DNA of 64,000 bases from assembly GCF_018614035.1 (NCBI RefSeq), contig NZ_JAGGPA010000039.1, forward strand, positions 62,001-126,000, written 5' to 3'. The notes beneath the pieces were generated by a model that saw only the letters and a program-made list of their open reading frames with translations, was not told where the DNA came from and ran no database searches. This document shows, in pieces, positions 41,937 to 50,993 of this stretch (position 1 is the first letter of the stretch; every line of letters begins with the position of its first letter). This DNA is from Streptomyces sp. ISL-96. GTDB lineage: Bacteria > Actinomycetota > Actinomycetes > Streptomycetales > Streptomycetaceae. The position numbers and the translations under genes were made by a program.

Positions 41937-42629
41937 ATGCAGAACATCCTGGTCGTCGACGACGATCCGACCGTCGCCGAGGTCGTCACCGGTTACCTGG
42001 AACGCGCGGGCTTCACCGTGACCCAGGCCGCCGACGGCCCCGCCGCGCTGCGGCAGGCGAAGGACCGCCGGCCCGATCTCGTGGTCCTGGACCTCATGCT
42101 GCCCGGCATGGACGGCCTGGAGGTGTGCCGCGAGCTCCGGGCGGACGGTCCCGTCCCGGTCATCATGCTGACGGCGCGCGGCGACGAGGACGACCGGATC
42201 CTGGGCCTGGAGGTCGGGGCCGACGACTACGTCACCAAACCGTTCAGCCCGCGCGAGCTGGTGCTGCGCGTCGAATCCGTACTGCGCCGCGCCGCCGCGC
42301 AGCACCCGGGCCCGCAGGTGCGGGCCGCCGGCATCGTCCTCGACCCGGCGGGCCGCCGCGCCACCAAGGGTGGTCGCGAACTGGCCCTCACCCTGCGGGA
42401 GTTCGACCTGCTCGCGCACCTCATCAGCCACCGGGGCGAGGCCATCGGCCGTGAGCAGCTGATGCATGACGTCTGGGGCTGGGAGTTCGGGGACCTGTCC
42501 ACCGTCACCGTCCATGTGCGGCGGCTGCGCGGCAAGATCGAGGACGACCCGGCCAGGCCCCGCCTCATCCAGACGGTCTGGGGCGTGGGTTACCGCTTCG
42601 ACGACCGTCCGGAGGCCACCCATGCGTGA
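41937..42629 (+). CDS. Two-component response regulator, OmpR/PhoB family
   Basis: 230 residues. Receiver with acidic pair DDD (residues 8-10), phospho-acceptor D52 (VVLDLMLPG), Thr in MLTARG and Lys in YVTKPF; C-terminal winged helix with LTVTV-type recognition helix (STVTVHVRRLRGKIEDD) and WGVGYRF. Overlaps the histidine kinase gene by eight bases. Controls genes not identifiable here; the pair is preceded by its own promoter region. Confidence 0.93.
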   Translation: MQNILVVDDDPTVAEVVTGYLERAGFTVTQAADGPAALRQAKDRRPDLVVLDLMLPGMDGLEVCRELRADGPVPVIMLTARGDEDDRILGLEVGADDYVTKPFSPRELVLRVESVLRRAAAQHPGPQVRAAGIVLDPAGRRATKGGRELALTLREFDLLAHLISHRGEAIGREQLMHDVWGWEFGDLSTVTVHVRRLRGKIEDDPARPRLIQTVWGVGYRFDDRPEATHA

Positions 42630-43734
42630 CCTGCCGCTCATCGCCCTCATCGCCTTCCTCGGCGCGGCCGCCGCCGGCCTGCTGGGCGCCGTGGTCCTGC
42701 GCCTCCTGCGCAGCCGCTCGGTCGCCGTGTCGCTGACGGTCGTCGCCGCCGTCACGGTCACCGCGATGCTCGCGGGCACGCTGGCCGTGGCGCAGGCGAT
42801 GTTCCTGTCCCCGCACGACCTCACCGTGGTGACCATGGTCGTGGCGATGGCTGCCGTGGTCTCGCTGGCGACCGCGCTGATCCTGGGCCGCTGGGTGGTC
42901 GCCCGCAGCAACGCGCTGACGCTGGCGGCCCGTACCTTCGGCGACGGCGGTTCTTTCGCCGCCCCCACCGGATCGTCCACCGCCGAACTCGACGCGCTGG
43001 GCCGGGAACTGGCCGCCACCAGCGCGAAACTGGCCGCCTCCCGCGAGCGGGAGCGCGCCCTGGAGACATCGCGCCGCGAGCTCGTCGCCTGGATCTCCCA
43101 CGACCTGCGCACCCCGCTCGCCGGGCTGCGCGCCATGTCGGAGGCCCTGGAGGACGGCGTCGTCGCCGACCCGGCGCGCTACCACCGGCAGATGCGCACC
43201 GAGGTCGACCGGCTCAACTCCATGGTCGGTGACCTCTTCGAGCTGTCCCGTATCCACGCGGGCGCGCTCGCCCTGACTCCGGTACGCATCTCCGCCCACG
43301 ACCTGATCGGCGAGGCACTCGCGGGCGCCGACCCGCTCGCCCGCGAACAGGGCGTACGCCTCGTCGGCGACACGACCGAAGCTCTTCCGCTGGAAGTCGA
43401 CGCACGCGAAATGACCCGCGTCCTCGCCAACCTCCTGGTCAACGCGATCCGCCGTACCCCTGCCGACGGCACGGTCGCCGTCGGCGCCGAACTGCGCGAG
43501 GACCACGTGGTGCTGTCCGTCACCGACGGCTGCGGCGGCATCCCGGCCGAGGACCTGCCGCGCGTCTTCGACACCGGCTGGCGCGGCTCCGAGGCCCGTA
43601 CGCCTCCGGGGGGCGCGGGCCTCGGGCTCGCCATTGTCCGCGGCATCGTCGAGGCCCACGCGGGGCGGGCCGACGTACGCAATGTGAAGGGTGGCTGCCG
43701 CTTCGAGGTCACGCTCCCGGCAGCGCCGCTGTAA
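42622..43734 (+). CDS. Sensor histidine kinase
   Basis: 370 residues. Three N-terminal membrane spans and almost no extracytoplasmic domain, so it may sense the membrane. HAMP-like linker, then H-box with H160 (WISHDLRTPLAGLR), N-box NLLVNAIRRT, G1 DGCGGIP, G2 GGAGLGLAIVRGIV. Phosphorylates the regulator encoded just upstream. Ends 26 bases inside the convergent CobW gene. Confidence 0.92.
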   Translation: MRDLPLIALIAFLGAAAAGLLGAVVLRLLRSRSVAVSLTVVAAVTVTAMLAGTLAVAQAMFLSPHDLTVVTMVVAMAAVVSLATALILGRWVVARSNALTLAARTFGDGGSFAAPTGSSTAELDALGRELAATSAKLAASRERERALETSRRELVAWISHDLRTPLAGLRAMSEALEDGVVADPARYHRQMRTEVDRLNSMVGDLFELSRIHAGALALTPVRISAHDLIGEALAGADPLAREQGVRLVGDTTEALPLEVDAREMTRVLANLLVNAIRRTPADGTVAVGAELREDHVVLSVTDGCGGIPAEDLPRVFDTGWRGSEARTPPGGAGLGLAIVRGIVEAHAGRADVRNVKGGCRFEVTLPAAPL

Positions 43735-44926
43735 GGGGACCGGAGTCGGCTGCCTCGTGTTCGCACGCGTCGTCGATGCCGTACGTCTCCCAGGCGGGGA
43801 ACGGGTCGTCCACCAGGGCGTTTTCCCCTGATGTGGCGAGGCACGCGGTGAGCGCCGCTCGCAGGGCCTCGGCCCGCAACCCCGTGCCGATGAAGACGAG
43901 TTCCTGCCCCTGCTCGGTGTCCGCGTCGCGTGCCCCGGAGGGCTCGAAGCGGGCCACGGCGCCGGCCTGCGACCACAGGCCCGTGACGCGGGGGCGGGTG
44001 GACAGCCAGAAGAAGCCCTTGGAGCGCAGGATCTGACCGTACGCTCCACTGTCGAGCTCGCGGGTGACGAAGTCCCACAGGCGCCCGGGATGGAAGGGGC
44101 GGTCCGCGCGGAACACCGTGCTGGAGATGCCGTACTCCTCGGTCTCCGGCACATGATCGCCGTTCAGCTCCCGCACCCAGCCCGGTGCTTCCTGGGCGCG
44201 CTCCAGGTCGAAGAGTCCGGTGCCCAGTACGTCGGCGGGGGAGACGCGGCCGTGGGTGGCGGTCACGATCCTGGCGGCCGGGTTGAGGCGGGAGAGCGCC
44301 GCGCGCAGCCGGTCAGCCGTCTCCGGTTCGACGAGGTCGAGCTTGTTGAGCACGATGACGTCGGCGAACTCGATCTGGTCCATCAGCAGGTCACTGACGG
44401 TGCGGTCGTCGTCCTCGTACTGGTCGAGGCCGCGCTCGGCGAGCCCGTCGCCGCCGGTCAGCTCGGGCAGGAAGCCCGCGGCGTCGACGACGGTGACCAT
44501 GGTGTCGAGGCGGGCCAGGTCGCCGAGCGTGGCGCCGTCGTCGCGGGGGAACGCGAACGTGGCCGCGACCGGCATGGGTTCGGAGATGCCGCTCGACTCG
44601 ATGAGGAGATAGTCGAAACGACCCTCCCTGGCCAGCCGGTCGACCTCTTCGAGAAGGTCGTCGCGCAGGGTGCAGCAGATGCACCCGTTGGTCATCTCGA
44701 CCAGTCGCTCCTCGGTGCGCGAGAGCGCCGCCGTGCCGCCCCGTACGAGCGCGGCGTCGATGTTGACCTCGCTCATGTCGTTGACGATCACGGCGACGCG
44801 CAGGCCGTCCCGGTTGCCCAGGATGTGATTGAGCAGGGTCGTCTTGCCGGCTCCGAGGAAGCCGGAGAGCACGGTCACGGGGAGCCGGTCGAGGGCCGGG
44901 AGGCCGGGGAGGGCTGTGCTGATCAT
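43709..44926 (-). CDS. CobW/ZNG1-family GTP-dependent metal chaperone
   Basis: 405 residues. G1 GFLGAGKTTL, the metal-binding GCICCTLRDDL (CxCC), G4 NKLDLVE, and a CobW_C domain (GFFWLSTRP). This family hands zinc to client proteins during zinc starvation. Its start lies five bases after the ribosomal L32 gene, which carries a Zur-like site upstream, so it is very likely Zur-regulated. ATG 44926 is preferred; the long upstream reading would cross the L32 gene. Confidence 0.9.
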   Translation of the reverse strand: MISTALPGLPALDRLPVTVLSGFLGAGKTTLLNHILGNRDGLRVAVIVNDMSEVNIDAALVRGGTAALSRTEERLVEMTNGCICCTLRDDLLEEVDRLAREGRFDYLLIESSGISEPMPVAATFAFPRDDGATLGDLARLDTMVTVVDAAGFLPELTGGDGLAERGLDQYEDDDRTVSDLLMDQIEFADVIVLNKLDLVEPETADRLRAALSRLNPAARIVTATHGRVSPADVLGTGLFDLERAQEAPGWVRELNGDHVPETEEYGISSTVFRADRPFHPGRLWDFVTRELDSGAYGQILRSKGFFWLSTRPRVTGLWSQAGAVARFEPSGARDADTEQGQELVFIGTGLRAEALRAALTACLATSGENALVDDPFPAWETYGIDDACEHEAADSGPLTAALPGA

Positions 44927-44931
44927 GTCGG

Positions 44932-45102
44932 TCAGCCCTCGGGGCGCAGGAGTCCGCGCTCGTACGCCTTGGCCAGCCGCTGCGGCACGCGGTACACCGA
45001 GCCGTCGACGGTGACCGGGACCAGCTGTGGCGTGGTGGCCTTCCACTGGGCGCGGCGGTGACGGGTGTTGCTGCGGGACATCTTGCGCTTGGGTACGGCC
45101 AT
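44932..45102 (-). CDS. rpmF: 50S ribosomal protein L32, cysteine-free (zinc-independent) form
   Basis: 56 residues: AVPKRKMSRSNTRHRRAQWK is the L32 N-terminus. The four zinc cysteines of the standard form are absent; the C-terminal half reads TPQLVPVTVDGSVYRVPQR. Such C-minus paralogues replace the zinc-containing version under zinc limitation. AGGAGG precedes the ATG. Too short for the usual ORF cut-off. Same operon as the CobW chaperone. Confidence 0.9.
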   Translation of the reverse strand: MAVPKRKMSRSNTRHRRAQWKATTPQLVPVTVDGSVYRVPQRLAKAYERGLLRPEG

Positions 45103-45136
45103 GGGGTCCTCCTGTGGTGAACGAACGCGTCACCGC

Positions 45137-45166
45137 ACGCTACATGCAAATGGATTCCATGTTCAA
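45137..45166 (-). promoter_or_regulatory. Promoter with Zur-like box for rpmF-cobW
   Basis: On the minus strand TTGAAC (45166-45161) and TAGCGT (45142-45137) are 18 bases apart. Overlapping them is a 21-base imperfect palindrome at 45145-45165 with core ATGGA-T-TCCAT and outer TGCA/TGTTCA arms, similar to Streptomyces Zur boxes of the TGxAAAxG...TTTxCA type. Confidence 0.6.
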
Positions 45167-45214
45167 TTTAGGGTCGGTTGTTGTGTCTCGACCGGGGCGT
45201 AGGTCGGGCGTATC

Positions 45215-46141
45215 GTGACCAATAAGATGCGGCTCGGACCCATGGGGGTCGTGATGCTCGACGAGCTTCTGGCAGCGGGAGCGGCTACTGGGGCGGCCGC
45301 CGTGGTGTACGTCATGGCGGCGGCGCGGGTGGTGCGGCAGTACGAGCGGGGCGTTGTCTTCCGCCTCGGGCGACTGCGCAAGGACGTCCGTGGCCCCGGT
45401 TTCACCATGATCATTCCTGGGGTGGACCGGCTGCGCAAAGTGAACATGCAGATCGTGACGATGCCGGTGCCCGCGCAGGACGGCATCACCCGGGACAACG
45501 TCACGGTCCGGGTGGACGCGGTGATCTATTTCAAGGTGGCGGACGCCGCCGACGCGGTGGTGCGGGTGGAGGACTACCGGTTCGCGGTCTCGCAGATGGC
45601 GCAGACGTCGTTGCGGTCGATCATCGGTAAGAGCGATCTGGATGATCTGCTGTCGAACCGGGAGAAGCTCAACCAGGGGCTTGAGCTGATGCTCGACAGC
45701 CCGGCTGTCGGGTGGGGTGTATCGATCGACCGGGTCGAGATCAAGGACGTGTCGCTGCCGGAGACGATGAAGCGGTCGATGGCCAGGCAGGCCGAGGCCG
45801 ACCGGGAGCGGCGGGCACGGGTCATCAACGCGGACGCGGAGCTTCAGGCGTCGAAGAAGCTGGCGGAGGCGGCGGGGGTCATGTCCGAACAGCCGGCGGC
45901 GCTTCAGCTGCGGCTGCTGCAGACGGTGGTGGCGGTCGCGGCGGAGAAGAACTCGACGCTGGTGCTGCCGTTTCCGGTGGAGCTGCTGCGGTTCCTGGAG
46001 CGGGCGGCGCAGCCCCAGGCGCAGGCGCCGGCCCAGGCGGAGCCCCCGCCCCAGGTCCAGGCGGAGCCCGAGCCGCGGTTGCCGCGTGTGGATGAGCCGC
46101 CGGGCCTGACGGCCGAGCAGCCGCCCGCGGTTACCGGCTAG
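45215..46141 (+). CDS. SPFH/Band 7 protein (slipin)
   Basis: 308 residues. One N-terminal membrane segment, then the SPFH domain beginning RVVRQYERGVVFRLGRLR and containing RDNVTVRVDAVIYF and LRSIIGKSDLDDLL, as in slipins and stomatin homologues. A helical region (RQAEADRERRARVINADAELQ) and a Pro/Ala/Gln-rich tail follow. Forms membrane-associated oligomers. GTG 45215 is used; ATG 45227 or 45242 are alternatives. No NfeD partner is adjacent. Confidence 0.88.
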   Translation: MTNKMRLGPMGVVMLDELLAAGAATGAAAVVYVMAAARVVRQYERGVVFRLGRLRKDVRGPGFTMIIPGVDRLRKVNMQIVTMPVPAQDGITRDNVTVRVDAVIYFKVADAADAVVRVEDYRFAVSQMAQTSLRSIIGKSDLDDLLSNREKLNQGLELMLDSPAVGWGVSIDRVEIKDVSLPETMKRSMARQAEADRERRARVINADAELQASKKLAEAAGVMSEQPAALQLRLLQTVVAVAAEKNSTLVLPFPVELLRFLERAAQPQAQAPAQAEPPPQVQAEPEPRLPRVDEPPGLTAEQPPAVTG

Positions 46142-46173
46142 CTGCGGGCCGGGGCCGGGTGCCTGCGGCGCTT

Positions 46174-46440
46174 TTCCCCTACCCGCCCCTTCCCGAAACT
46201 GGGGGCAAGCCCAGGGCAAGCCCCCAGCCCCCGGACGCCCTTCGGGCGTGTCCTCAACTGCCGGACGGGTTGGACCTGCCGGGCGGGGCTGGATGCTGCG
46301 GCGCAGCGGACACATGCCTGCTCAGCGGCACCATCCAGCCCCGCCGGCGTTTGAGGAGCGGGGTCTGGGGCAGCGCCCCAGTCCGCTACACCGGCGTCGG
46401 GAAATTCAGCCCGTCCGGCGATTGAGGACCGGGGCGGCGC
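46174..46440. repeat. Interspersed GC-rich repeats, copy 2 with CCGGCG(A/T)TTGAGGA elements
   Basis: The 315-base gap between two genes is filled by repeats. CCCTACCCGCCCCTTCCCGA opens copy 2 (46174-46240). CCGGCGTTTGAGGAGCGGGG (about 46341) and CCGGCGATTGAGGACCGGGG (about 46412) are two shorter elements also found at 48716. Several hairpins (GGGGCTGGATG / CATCCAGCCCC) lie within. No coding potential. Confidence 0.75.
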
Positions 46441-46455
46441 GGAGCCGCCCGGCGG

Positions 46456-47370
46456 TCAGTCGGTGGTAAGGCCCGCCGCTGACTCCGCCAGCGCGTCCAG
46501 TACCGGTCTGATCAGGGGGTGGTGCTCCGCCCCCCGGCGCACCGCGGCGAACACGCGACGGGTCGCCGCCGGGCCCGTGACCGGGCGTACCACCGTGTCC
46601 TTGAGCTCCATCCCCCGCAGCGCCGACCTCGGCACCAGCGCCACGCCCGCCCCCGCCCCGGCCAGCGCGACCACCGCGCGGAAGTCGTCCGACGAGTGCA
46701 CGAGCCGGGGCTGGAAGCCGGCCAGTTCGCAGGCCAGCAGCATCACGTCGTGGCAGGGATTGCCGGGGTACGGGCCGATCCAGTCGCTGTCGGACAGGTC
46801 CGCGAGCGCGACCGCGGGGTTCTGGCCGAGCGGGTGCGACGCGTGCAGCACGGCGTCGAACGGCTCCGCGTAGAGCGGTACGCGCGCGAGGCGCCGGTCG
46901 TCCTCGCGCGGCGCGCCCCGGTACTCCACCGCCAGCGCCACATCCGCCTCCCCGTCCAGCACCAGCGGAAGGCTCTCGTCGCCCTCGGCGTCCCGTACCC
47001 GGACCCGGATGTCCGGGTGGTGGTCCGACAGGCGGCTGATCGCCGGGGCCAGTACCTCCGCGATGCCCGTCGCGAAGGCCACCACCCGCACCTCGCCGGC
47101 CGCCCCGCCGGCGTACGCCGCGAGCTCCGCCTCGGCCCGCTCCAGCTGCGCCAGTACCGCGTTGGCGTGGGCGAGCAGGATGTCACCCGCTGCCGTCAGG
47201 CGTACGCCCCGGCCGCTGCGGGTGAGGAGGACGTGGCCGGTCTCCTGCTCCAGTGCGGCGAGCTGCTGCGACACGGCGGAGGGCGTGAGGTACAGCGCCG
47301 CCGCCGCGGCGGTCACCGTCCGGTGGTCCGCCACGGCCCGCAGGATGCGCAGTCGTCTGGGGTCGATCAC
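46456..47370 (-). CDS. LysR-family transcriptional regulator
   Basis: 304 residues. N-terminal winged HTH (LRILRAVADHRTVTAAAAAL ... PSAVSQQLAALEQETG) and the C-terminal LysR effector fold. ATG overlaps the kbl stop by ATGA, so it is the last gene of the tdh-kbl operon rather than a divergent regulator. Probably senses a threonine-pathway metabolite. Confidence 0.9.
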   Translation of the reverse strand: MIDPRRLRILRAVADHRTVTAAAAALYLTPSAVSQQLAALEQETGHVLLTRSGRGVRLTAAGDILLAHANAVLAQLERAEAELAAYAGGAAGEVRVVAFATGIAEVLAPAISRLSDHHPDIRVRVRDAEGDESLPLVLDGEADVALAVEYRGAPREDDRRLARVPLYAEPFDAVLHASHPLGQNPAVALADLSDSDWIGPYPGNPCHDVMLLACELAGFQPRLVHSSDDFRAVVALAGAGAGVALVPRSALRGMELKDTVVRPVTGPAATRRVFAAVRRGAEHHPLIRPVLDALAESAAGLTTD

Positions 47371-48548
47371 CCAGCCATTGTCGCCCGAGCGTCGATGAAC
47401 GCCGCCACGGCCCGCTCGACGTCGGCGGTCGAGTGCGCGGCGGAGAGCTGGACCCGGATGCGCGCCGCGCCCATCGGGACGACCGGGTACGAGAAGCCGA
47501 TCACGTACACGCCGCGCTCCAGGAGCAGCTCCGCCATGCGGCCCGCCTCCGCCGCGTCGCCGATCATGACGGGTGCGATGGCGTGGTCGCCGGGGAGGAT
47601 CTCGAAGCCGGCCTCGGTCATCTTCGTACGGAAGAGCTTGGTGTTGGCGGTGAGGCGCTCGCGCAGTTCGCCGGCCGATTCGAGGAGGTCGAGCACCTTG
47701 ATCGAGGCGGCGGCGATCACCGGGGCGAGGGAGTTGGAGAAGAGGTACGGGCGTGAACGCTGGCGCAGCAGCTCGACGATCTCGGCGCGGGCCGCGACGT
47801 AACCGCCGGACGCGCCGCCGAGGGCCTTGCCGAGGGTGCCGGTGATGATGTCGACGCGGTCCATCACGCCGTGGAGTTCCGGGGTGCCGCGGCCGCTCGG
47901 GCCGACGAAGCCGACGGCGTGCGAGTCGTCGACCATGACCATGGCGTCGTACTGGTCGGCGAGGTCGCAGATCTCGGCGAGCGGGGCGACGTAACCGTCC
48001 ATGGAGAAGACGCCGTCGGTGACGATGAGGCGGCGGCGGGCGTCCTGGGTGTCCTTGAGCTGCTGCTCAAGGTCGGCGAGGTCACGGTTGGCGTAGCGGT
48101 GGCGGCGGGCCTTGGAGAGGCGGATGCCGTCGATGATCGACGCGTGGTTGAGGGCGTCGGAGATGACGGCGTCCTCGGGGCCGAGGAGGGTTTCGAAGAC
48201 GCCGCCGTTCGCGTCGAAGCAGGAGGAGTAGAGGATCGTGTCCTCCTGGCCGAGGAACGTGGAGAGGCGCTGCTCCAGCTCCTTGTGGATCTCCTGGGTG
48301 CCGCAGATGAAGCGGACGGAGGCCATGCCGTAGCCCCAGCGGTCGAGGGCGTCCTTGGCGGCGGCCACGACCTCCGGGTGGTCGGCGAGGCCGAGGTAGT
48401 TGTTGGCACAGAAGTTGAGTACGTCGCCGGAGGGGACGGTCACGGAGGCGCTCTGGGGGGTGGCGATGACTCGCTCGGGCTTGTAGAGGCCGGCGCTGCG
48501 GATCTCTTCGAGGGTGGTGCGGAGGTCGTCGCGGACGGAGGTGTACAT
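47367..48548 (-). CDS. kbl: Glycine C-acetyltransferase (2-amino-3-ketobutyrate CoA ligase)
   Basis: 393 residues, PLP-dependent alpha-oxoamine synthase. NFCANNYLGLADHPEV near the N-terminus, DDSHAVGFVG (PLP ring contacts) and TGTLGKALGGASGGY with the Schiff-base Lys. Cleaves 2-amino-3-ketobutyrate with CoA to glycine and acetyl-CoA, downstream of threonine dehydrogenase, which is encoded next door. Length as expected for Kbl. Confidence 0.93.
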   Translation of the reverse strand: MYTSVRDDLRTTLEEIRSAGLYKPERVIATPQSASVTVPSGDVLNFCANNYLGLADHPEVVAAAKDALDRWGYGMASVRFICGTQEIHKELEQRLSTFLGQEDTILYSSCFDANGGVFETLLGPEDAVISDALNHASIIDGIRLSKARRHRYANRDLADLEQQLKDTQDARRRLIVTDGVFSMDGYVAPLAEICDLADQYDAMVMVDDSHAVGFVGPSGRGTPELHGVMDRVDIITGTLGKALGGASGGYVAARAEIVELLRQRSRPYLFSNSLAPVIAAASIKVLDLLESAGELRERLTANTKLFRTKMTEAGFEILPGDHAIAPVMIGDAAEAGRMAELLLERGVYVIGFSYPVVPMGAARIRVQLSAAHSTADVERAVAAFIDARATMAG

Positions 48549-48631
48549 GGGGTGGGCTCTCCTTGCGGTGCGTGCGTGCGTGCGTGCGTGGGTGCGTGGG
48601 TGGTGGCGGTCCGGGCTTCCGCTGCGCGGGG

Positions 48632-48750
48632 CTTTCCCCTACCCGCCCCTTCCCGAACTGGGGCTCCGCCCCGGGCCCCGCTCCTCAAGCGCCGGAGGGG
48701 CTCCATGGGAGCCCGTCCGGCGATTGAGGACATGCCCGTAGGGCGTCCGG
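48632..48750. repeat. Interspersed GC-rich repeat, copy 3
   Basis: CTTTCCCCTACCCGCCCCTTCCCGAA is shared with copies 1 and 2; then GGGGCTCCGCCCCGG and CCGCTCCTCAAGCGCCGGAG/GCCCGTCCGGCGATTGAGGA, an inverted pair of the shorter element. It fills the gap between tdh and kbl, and could fold into a large stem within the operon transcript. Confidence 0.75.
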
Positions 48751-48761
48751 GGGGGCAGGGG

Positions 48762-49790
48762 CTAGCTGGTCCAGTCGAGGATGATCTTGCCGCTGCGTGC
48801 CGTCGCCGCCTCGTCGAACGCGGCGTCGAAGTCCTGGTGCGCGTAGCGGCCCGTGATGACCGGGCTGAGGTCAAGACCGCCCTCCAGCAGCACCGTCATC
48901 GCGTACCACGTCTCGTACATCTCACGGCCGTAGATCCCCTTGACGGTGATCATCGACGTAACGATCTTCGACCAGTCGACGGCGAACTCCTCGGCCGGCA
49001 GACCGAGCATGGCGATCCGCCCGCCGTGCGTCATGTTCGCGACCATGTCCCGCATCGCCTCCGGGCGGCCCGACATCTCCAGGCCGATGTCGAAGCCCTC
49101 CTTGAGGCCCAACTGCCGCTGCGCGTCCGCGATGTCCGAGTGTGCGACGTTGAGCGCCAGCGTCGCACCCGCCTTCCGGGCGATCTCCAGGCGCGACTCA
49201 CTCACGTCGGTGATCACGACATTGCGCGCACCGGCGTGCCGGGCGACCGCCGCCGCCATGATGCCGATCGGGCCCGCGCCCGTGATCAGTACGTCCTCGC
49301 CGACCAGCGGGAAGGAGAGCGCGGTGTGCACGGCGTTGCCGAACGGGTCGAAGATCGCGGCGATGTCCAGGTCGACCTTCGCGCGGTGCACCCACACATT
49401 CGAGGCCGGCAGCGCGACGTACTCCGCGAAGGCGCCGTTACGCCCGACACCGAGCCCGATCGTGGAGCGGCACAGGTGCCGGCGTCCCGCGAGGCAGTTG
49501 CGGCACTTCCCGCAGACCAGATGGCCTTCGCCGCTCACCAGGTCCCCGACCGCGATGTCCGCGACGTCGGCGCCGACCGCCGCGACCTCGCCCACGAACT
49601 CGTGGCCGAGGACGAGCGGCGTGGAGACGGCCTGCTGGGCCCAGCCGTCCCAGGACCTGATGTGCAGGTCCGTGCCGCAGATGCCGGTACGGAGCACCTT
49701 GATCAGCACATCACCGGGGCCCGTATCCGGCTCCGGCACATCCATCAGCCACAGCCCGGGCTCGGCGTACTGCTTGACAAGTGCCTTCAT
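48762..49790 (-). CDS. tdh: L-threonine 3-dehydrogenase
   Basis: 342 residues, zinc-dependent medium-chain dehydrogenase. Catalytic zinc Cys in TGICGTDLHI and HEF; structural zinc Cys cluster in CGKCRNCLAGRRHLC; Rossmann motif ITGAGPIGIMAAAVA. Oxidises L-threonine to 2-amino-3-ketobutyrate with NAD+. Followed by kbl after a repeat-filled gap of 213 bases. First gene of the operon. Confidence 0.93.
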   Translation of the reverse strand: MKALVKQYAEPGLWLMDVPEPDTGPGDVLIKVLRTGICGTDLHIRSWDGWAQQAVSTPLVLGHEFVGEVAAVGADVADIAVGDLVSGEGHLVCGKCRNCLAGRRHLCRSTIGLGVGRNGAFAEYVALPASNVWVHRAKVDLDIAAIFDPFGNAVHTALSFPLVGEDVLITGAGPIGIMAAAVARHAGARNVVITDVSESRLEIARKAGATLALNVAHSDIADAQRQLGLKEGFDIGLEMSGRPEAMRDMVANMTHGGRIAMLGLPAEEFAVDWSKIVTSMITVKGIYGREMYETWYAMTVLLEGGLDLSPVITGRYAHQDFDAAFDEAATARSGKIILDWTS

Positions 49791-49934
49791 GGCTGCGGCT
49801 CCAGGCGGGATGCTAGGCGATCAGTGGTGACATGGTGAACGCGTACCAATCTGTCTCGTCGTCGCCGCGCGGTCCATCGAGGTTTTCTTAACCGGGCCGA
49901 CAGCGGAGCTTCACGCGGCCCCTACGCTGGCCCG

Positions 49935-50957
49935 ATGACCGACCACGACGCCCCCGTACTCCTGCGCACCGATGGGCGCGCCGCGTACCTCACGCTCAAT
50001 CGCCCCCGGGCCATCAACGCCCTGAACCACCCCATGGTGAACCGGATCGCCGGCGCCCTCGCCGCCTGGGAGCGCGACCCGGCGGTCGCGACCGTCGTGA
50101 TCACGGGGGCGGGGGAACGCGGCCTGTGCGCGGGAGGGGACATCCGGTCGATCTACGAGGACGCGCGGAGCGGCGGCACCGCCTCGGCGGCGTTCTGGCG
50201 CGACGAGTACCGGCTCAACGCGCACATCGCCCGCTTCCCCAAGCCGTACGTCGCCGTCATGGACGGCATCGTCATGGGCGGCGGCGTCGGGGTCTCCGCC
50301 CACGGCAGCGTCCGTGTCGTCACCGAGCGTTCCCGGGTGGCCATGCCCGAGACCGGCATCGGATTCGTGCCGGACGTCGGCGGCACCTGGCTGTTGTCGC
50401 GGGCGCCGGGAGAGCTCGGTACGCACCTCGCGCTCACCGGGGCGGCGGTCGGCGCGGCAGACGCGTTGCTGTGCGGGCTCGCGGACCACTTCGTACCGGC
50501 GGACCGGCTGCCCGCCCTCCTCGCGGATCTCGCGACGGACGAGGCGCGGGAGGTGCTGGGGTGGTACGCCCGCCAGGCGCCGGAGGGGGAACTCGACGCG
50601 CACCGATCGTGGATCGACCACTGCTACGCGGCCCGCACGGTCGAGGAGATCGTCGACCGGCTCTTCGACTGCGGCGAACCGGCGGCGAAGGACACCGCCG
50701 AAACGATCCTCGCTAAGTCGCCCCTGGCGCTCAAGATCACCCTGACCGCGATGCGCGCGGCGGCGGAGCTCGGCACGCTGGCAGAGGTCCTGGAGCAGGA
50801 GTACCGCGTTTCGTGCGCGGCGCTCTCCTCGCCCGACCTGGTCGAGGGCATCCGTGCCCAGGTGATCGACAAGGACCGCGCCCCGCGCTGGTCCCCGGCC
50901 ACCCTCGCGCAGGTGACGGCCGACGACGTGGCGCGCTTCTTCGGGCCCTCCATTTAA
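49935..50957 (+). CDS. Enoyl-CoA hydratase/isomerase family (3-hydroxyisobutyryl-CoA hydrolase type)
   Basis: 340 residues, crotonase fold with the long C-terminal extension of 3-hydroxyisobutyryl-CoA hydrolases. LNRPRAINALNHPMV, the oxyanion loop GAGERGLCAGGDI and MGGGVGVSAHG, and PETGIGFVPDVG are visible; the Glu in MPETGIG serves catalysis. Would act in valine breakdown. ATG 49935 lacks a ribosome site and TACGCT lies seven bases upstream, consistent with leaderless start. Divergent from tdh. Confidence 0.85.
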   Translation: MTDHDAPVLLRTDGRAAYLTLNRPRAINALNHPMVNRIAGALAAWERDPAVATVVITGAGERGLCAGGDIRSIYEDARSGGTASAAFWRDEYRLNAHIARFPKPYVAVMDGIVMGGGVGVSAHGSVRVVTERSRVAMPETGIGFVPDVGGTWLLSRAPGELGTHLALTGAAVGAADALLCGLADHFVPADRLPALLADLATDEAREVLGWYARQAPEGELDAHRSWIDHCYAARTVEEIVDRLFDCGEPAAKDTAETILAKSPLALKITLTAMRAAAELGTLAEVLEQEYRVSCAALSSPDLVEGIRAQVIDKDRAPRWSPATLAQVTADDVARFFGPSI

Positions 50958-50987
50958 TTCGTACGTATGTTTGGGTCGCGGTAGAAT
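50958..50987 (+). promoter_or_regulatory. Leaderless promoter of the AlkB gene
   Basis: TAGAAT (50982-50987) ends six bases before ATG 50994, with TTCGTA 18 bases upstream at 50958-50963. No ribosome site is present, so transcription probably starts at the A of the start codon. Confidence 0.55.
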
Positions 50988-50993
50988 CGGCCC

